DNA from: Pseudomonadota bacterium
Lineage (GTDB): Bacteria > Pseudomonadota > Gammaproteobacteria > Steroidobacterales > Steroidobacteraceae
NCBI GenBank assembly: GCA_021822385.1
Contig: JAKARC010000010.1
Location: 1 to 64,000, forward strand
Length of the DNA: 64,000 nt
Reading direction: 5' to 3'
Shown here: positions 63,865-64,000 of the stretch, one piece after another
Layout of the letters: each line of letters starts with the position of its first letter
How positions within the stretch are numbered: position 1 is the first letter of the stretch
Translations under genes and position numbers: made by a program
The notes under the pieces: generated by a model
The model's input: the letters and a program-made list of their open reading frames with translations, nothing else
The model's database searches: none
What the model was told of the DNA's origin: nothing

Positions 63865-64000
63865 CAGCAACAGCACCGTCACGGTCGCGAGCAGCGCCGT
63901 GGGCAGCCACGCCAGTATCACCGGGTTGAGGTGAAAGACGATGGTGCCGCTTTCAATCAAGCGCTGCAGCAGGAAGAAAAATATGCCGATAGCGAGTCCG
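63850..64000 (-). CDS. lptG: LptG-like LPS-export permease, C-terminal fragment
   Basis: The last 49 codons of a gene that enters from the right edge. The minus strand reads GLAIGIFFFLLQRLIESGT, VFHLNPVILAWLPTALL, ATVTVLLLASAR, which matches the final two helices of the YjgP/YjgQ (LptF/LptG) family, closest in pattern to LptG. LptG and LptF form the inner-membrane ABC permease that extracts LPS. Absent from the ORF track because its start lies outside the window. Confidence 0.8.
   Translation of the reverse strand, partial: GLAIGIFFFLLQRLIESGTIVFHLNPVILAWLPTALLATVTVLLLASAR

Noticed and set aside
1-64000. CRISPR arrays, tRNA or rRNA genes
   Set aside because: No regularly spaced repeats, no tRNA-like TTCRA arm with acceptor end, and no rRNA-like conserved sequence were recognised by eye.

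Overview
The window is GC-rich, densely packed Gram-negative chromosome. A TonB-dependent receptor, a cytochrome bo3 quinol oxidase, a Kdo-hydroxylase/WaaE-type LPS pair, an LptG end and a NodT-type efflux lipoprotein point to a gammaproteobacterium. The sugar-uptake locus resembles those of Xanthomonadales/Nevskiales-like bacteria. This placement is an inference from gene content; there is no rRNA or tRNA to confirm it.

Layout. 1-8.9 kb is a carbohydrate locus: the start of a tryptophan-halogenase-like flavoprotein and its overlapping TonB receptor (minus), a decayed GH35/DUF5597 beta-galactosidase, xylose isomerase and a second halogenase-like gene (plus). Two 14-bp sites resembling the LacI-type xyl-box lie beside the receptor and xylA. 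8.8-11.5 kb holds arginase and ornithine cyclodeaminase with a divergent Lrp/AsnC regulator. 11.5-14.1 kb holds the Kdo 3-hydroxylase, a WaaE-like glycosyltransferase and a DUF6491 lipoprotein. 14.5-16.1 kb holds three small heat-shock proteins around a control region with sigma32-like promoters. A GST follows, then cyoABCD (17-21 kb), then a large winged-helix/NTPase/TPR regulator divergent from a secreted glycoside-hydrolase-like protein (21.1-25.8 kb).

26.6-46.6 kb is the centrepiece, a contiguous purine-nitrogen island. It encodes guanine deaminase, a nucleobase permease, urease (ureDABCEFG), a LysR regulator, allantoinase (PuuE), allantoicase and ureidoglycolate lyase. It also encodes OHCU decarboxylase, membrane urate hydroxylase (PuuD), XdhC/XdhB/XdhA and HIU hydrolase. 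Together these could take guanine through xanthine, urate, HIU, OHCU, allantoin, allantoate and ureidoglycolate to glyoxylate, CO2 and ammonia. Urea from the arginase locus could feed the same urease. Most junctions are 4-bp start/stop overlaps.

46.6-48.6 kb is decayed DNA with recognisable remains of a MNT/HEPN (MntA/HepT-type) toxin-antitoxin pair. 48.6-55.9 kb carries a methyltransferase, a lipoprotein, a small HTH protein and a SAM-recycling cluster (adenosine kinase, metK, SAH riboswitch, ahcY), then S-formylglutathione hydrolase. 55.9-64 kb carries a NodT-type efflux lipoprotein divergent from an IclR regulator, a rhomboid protease, a Gld-like ABC transporter with auxiliary protein and DUF4340 protein, and the C-terminus of LptG. 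No intact mobile element, CRISPR array, tRNA or rRNA was seen.
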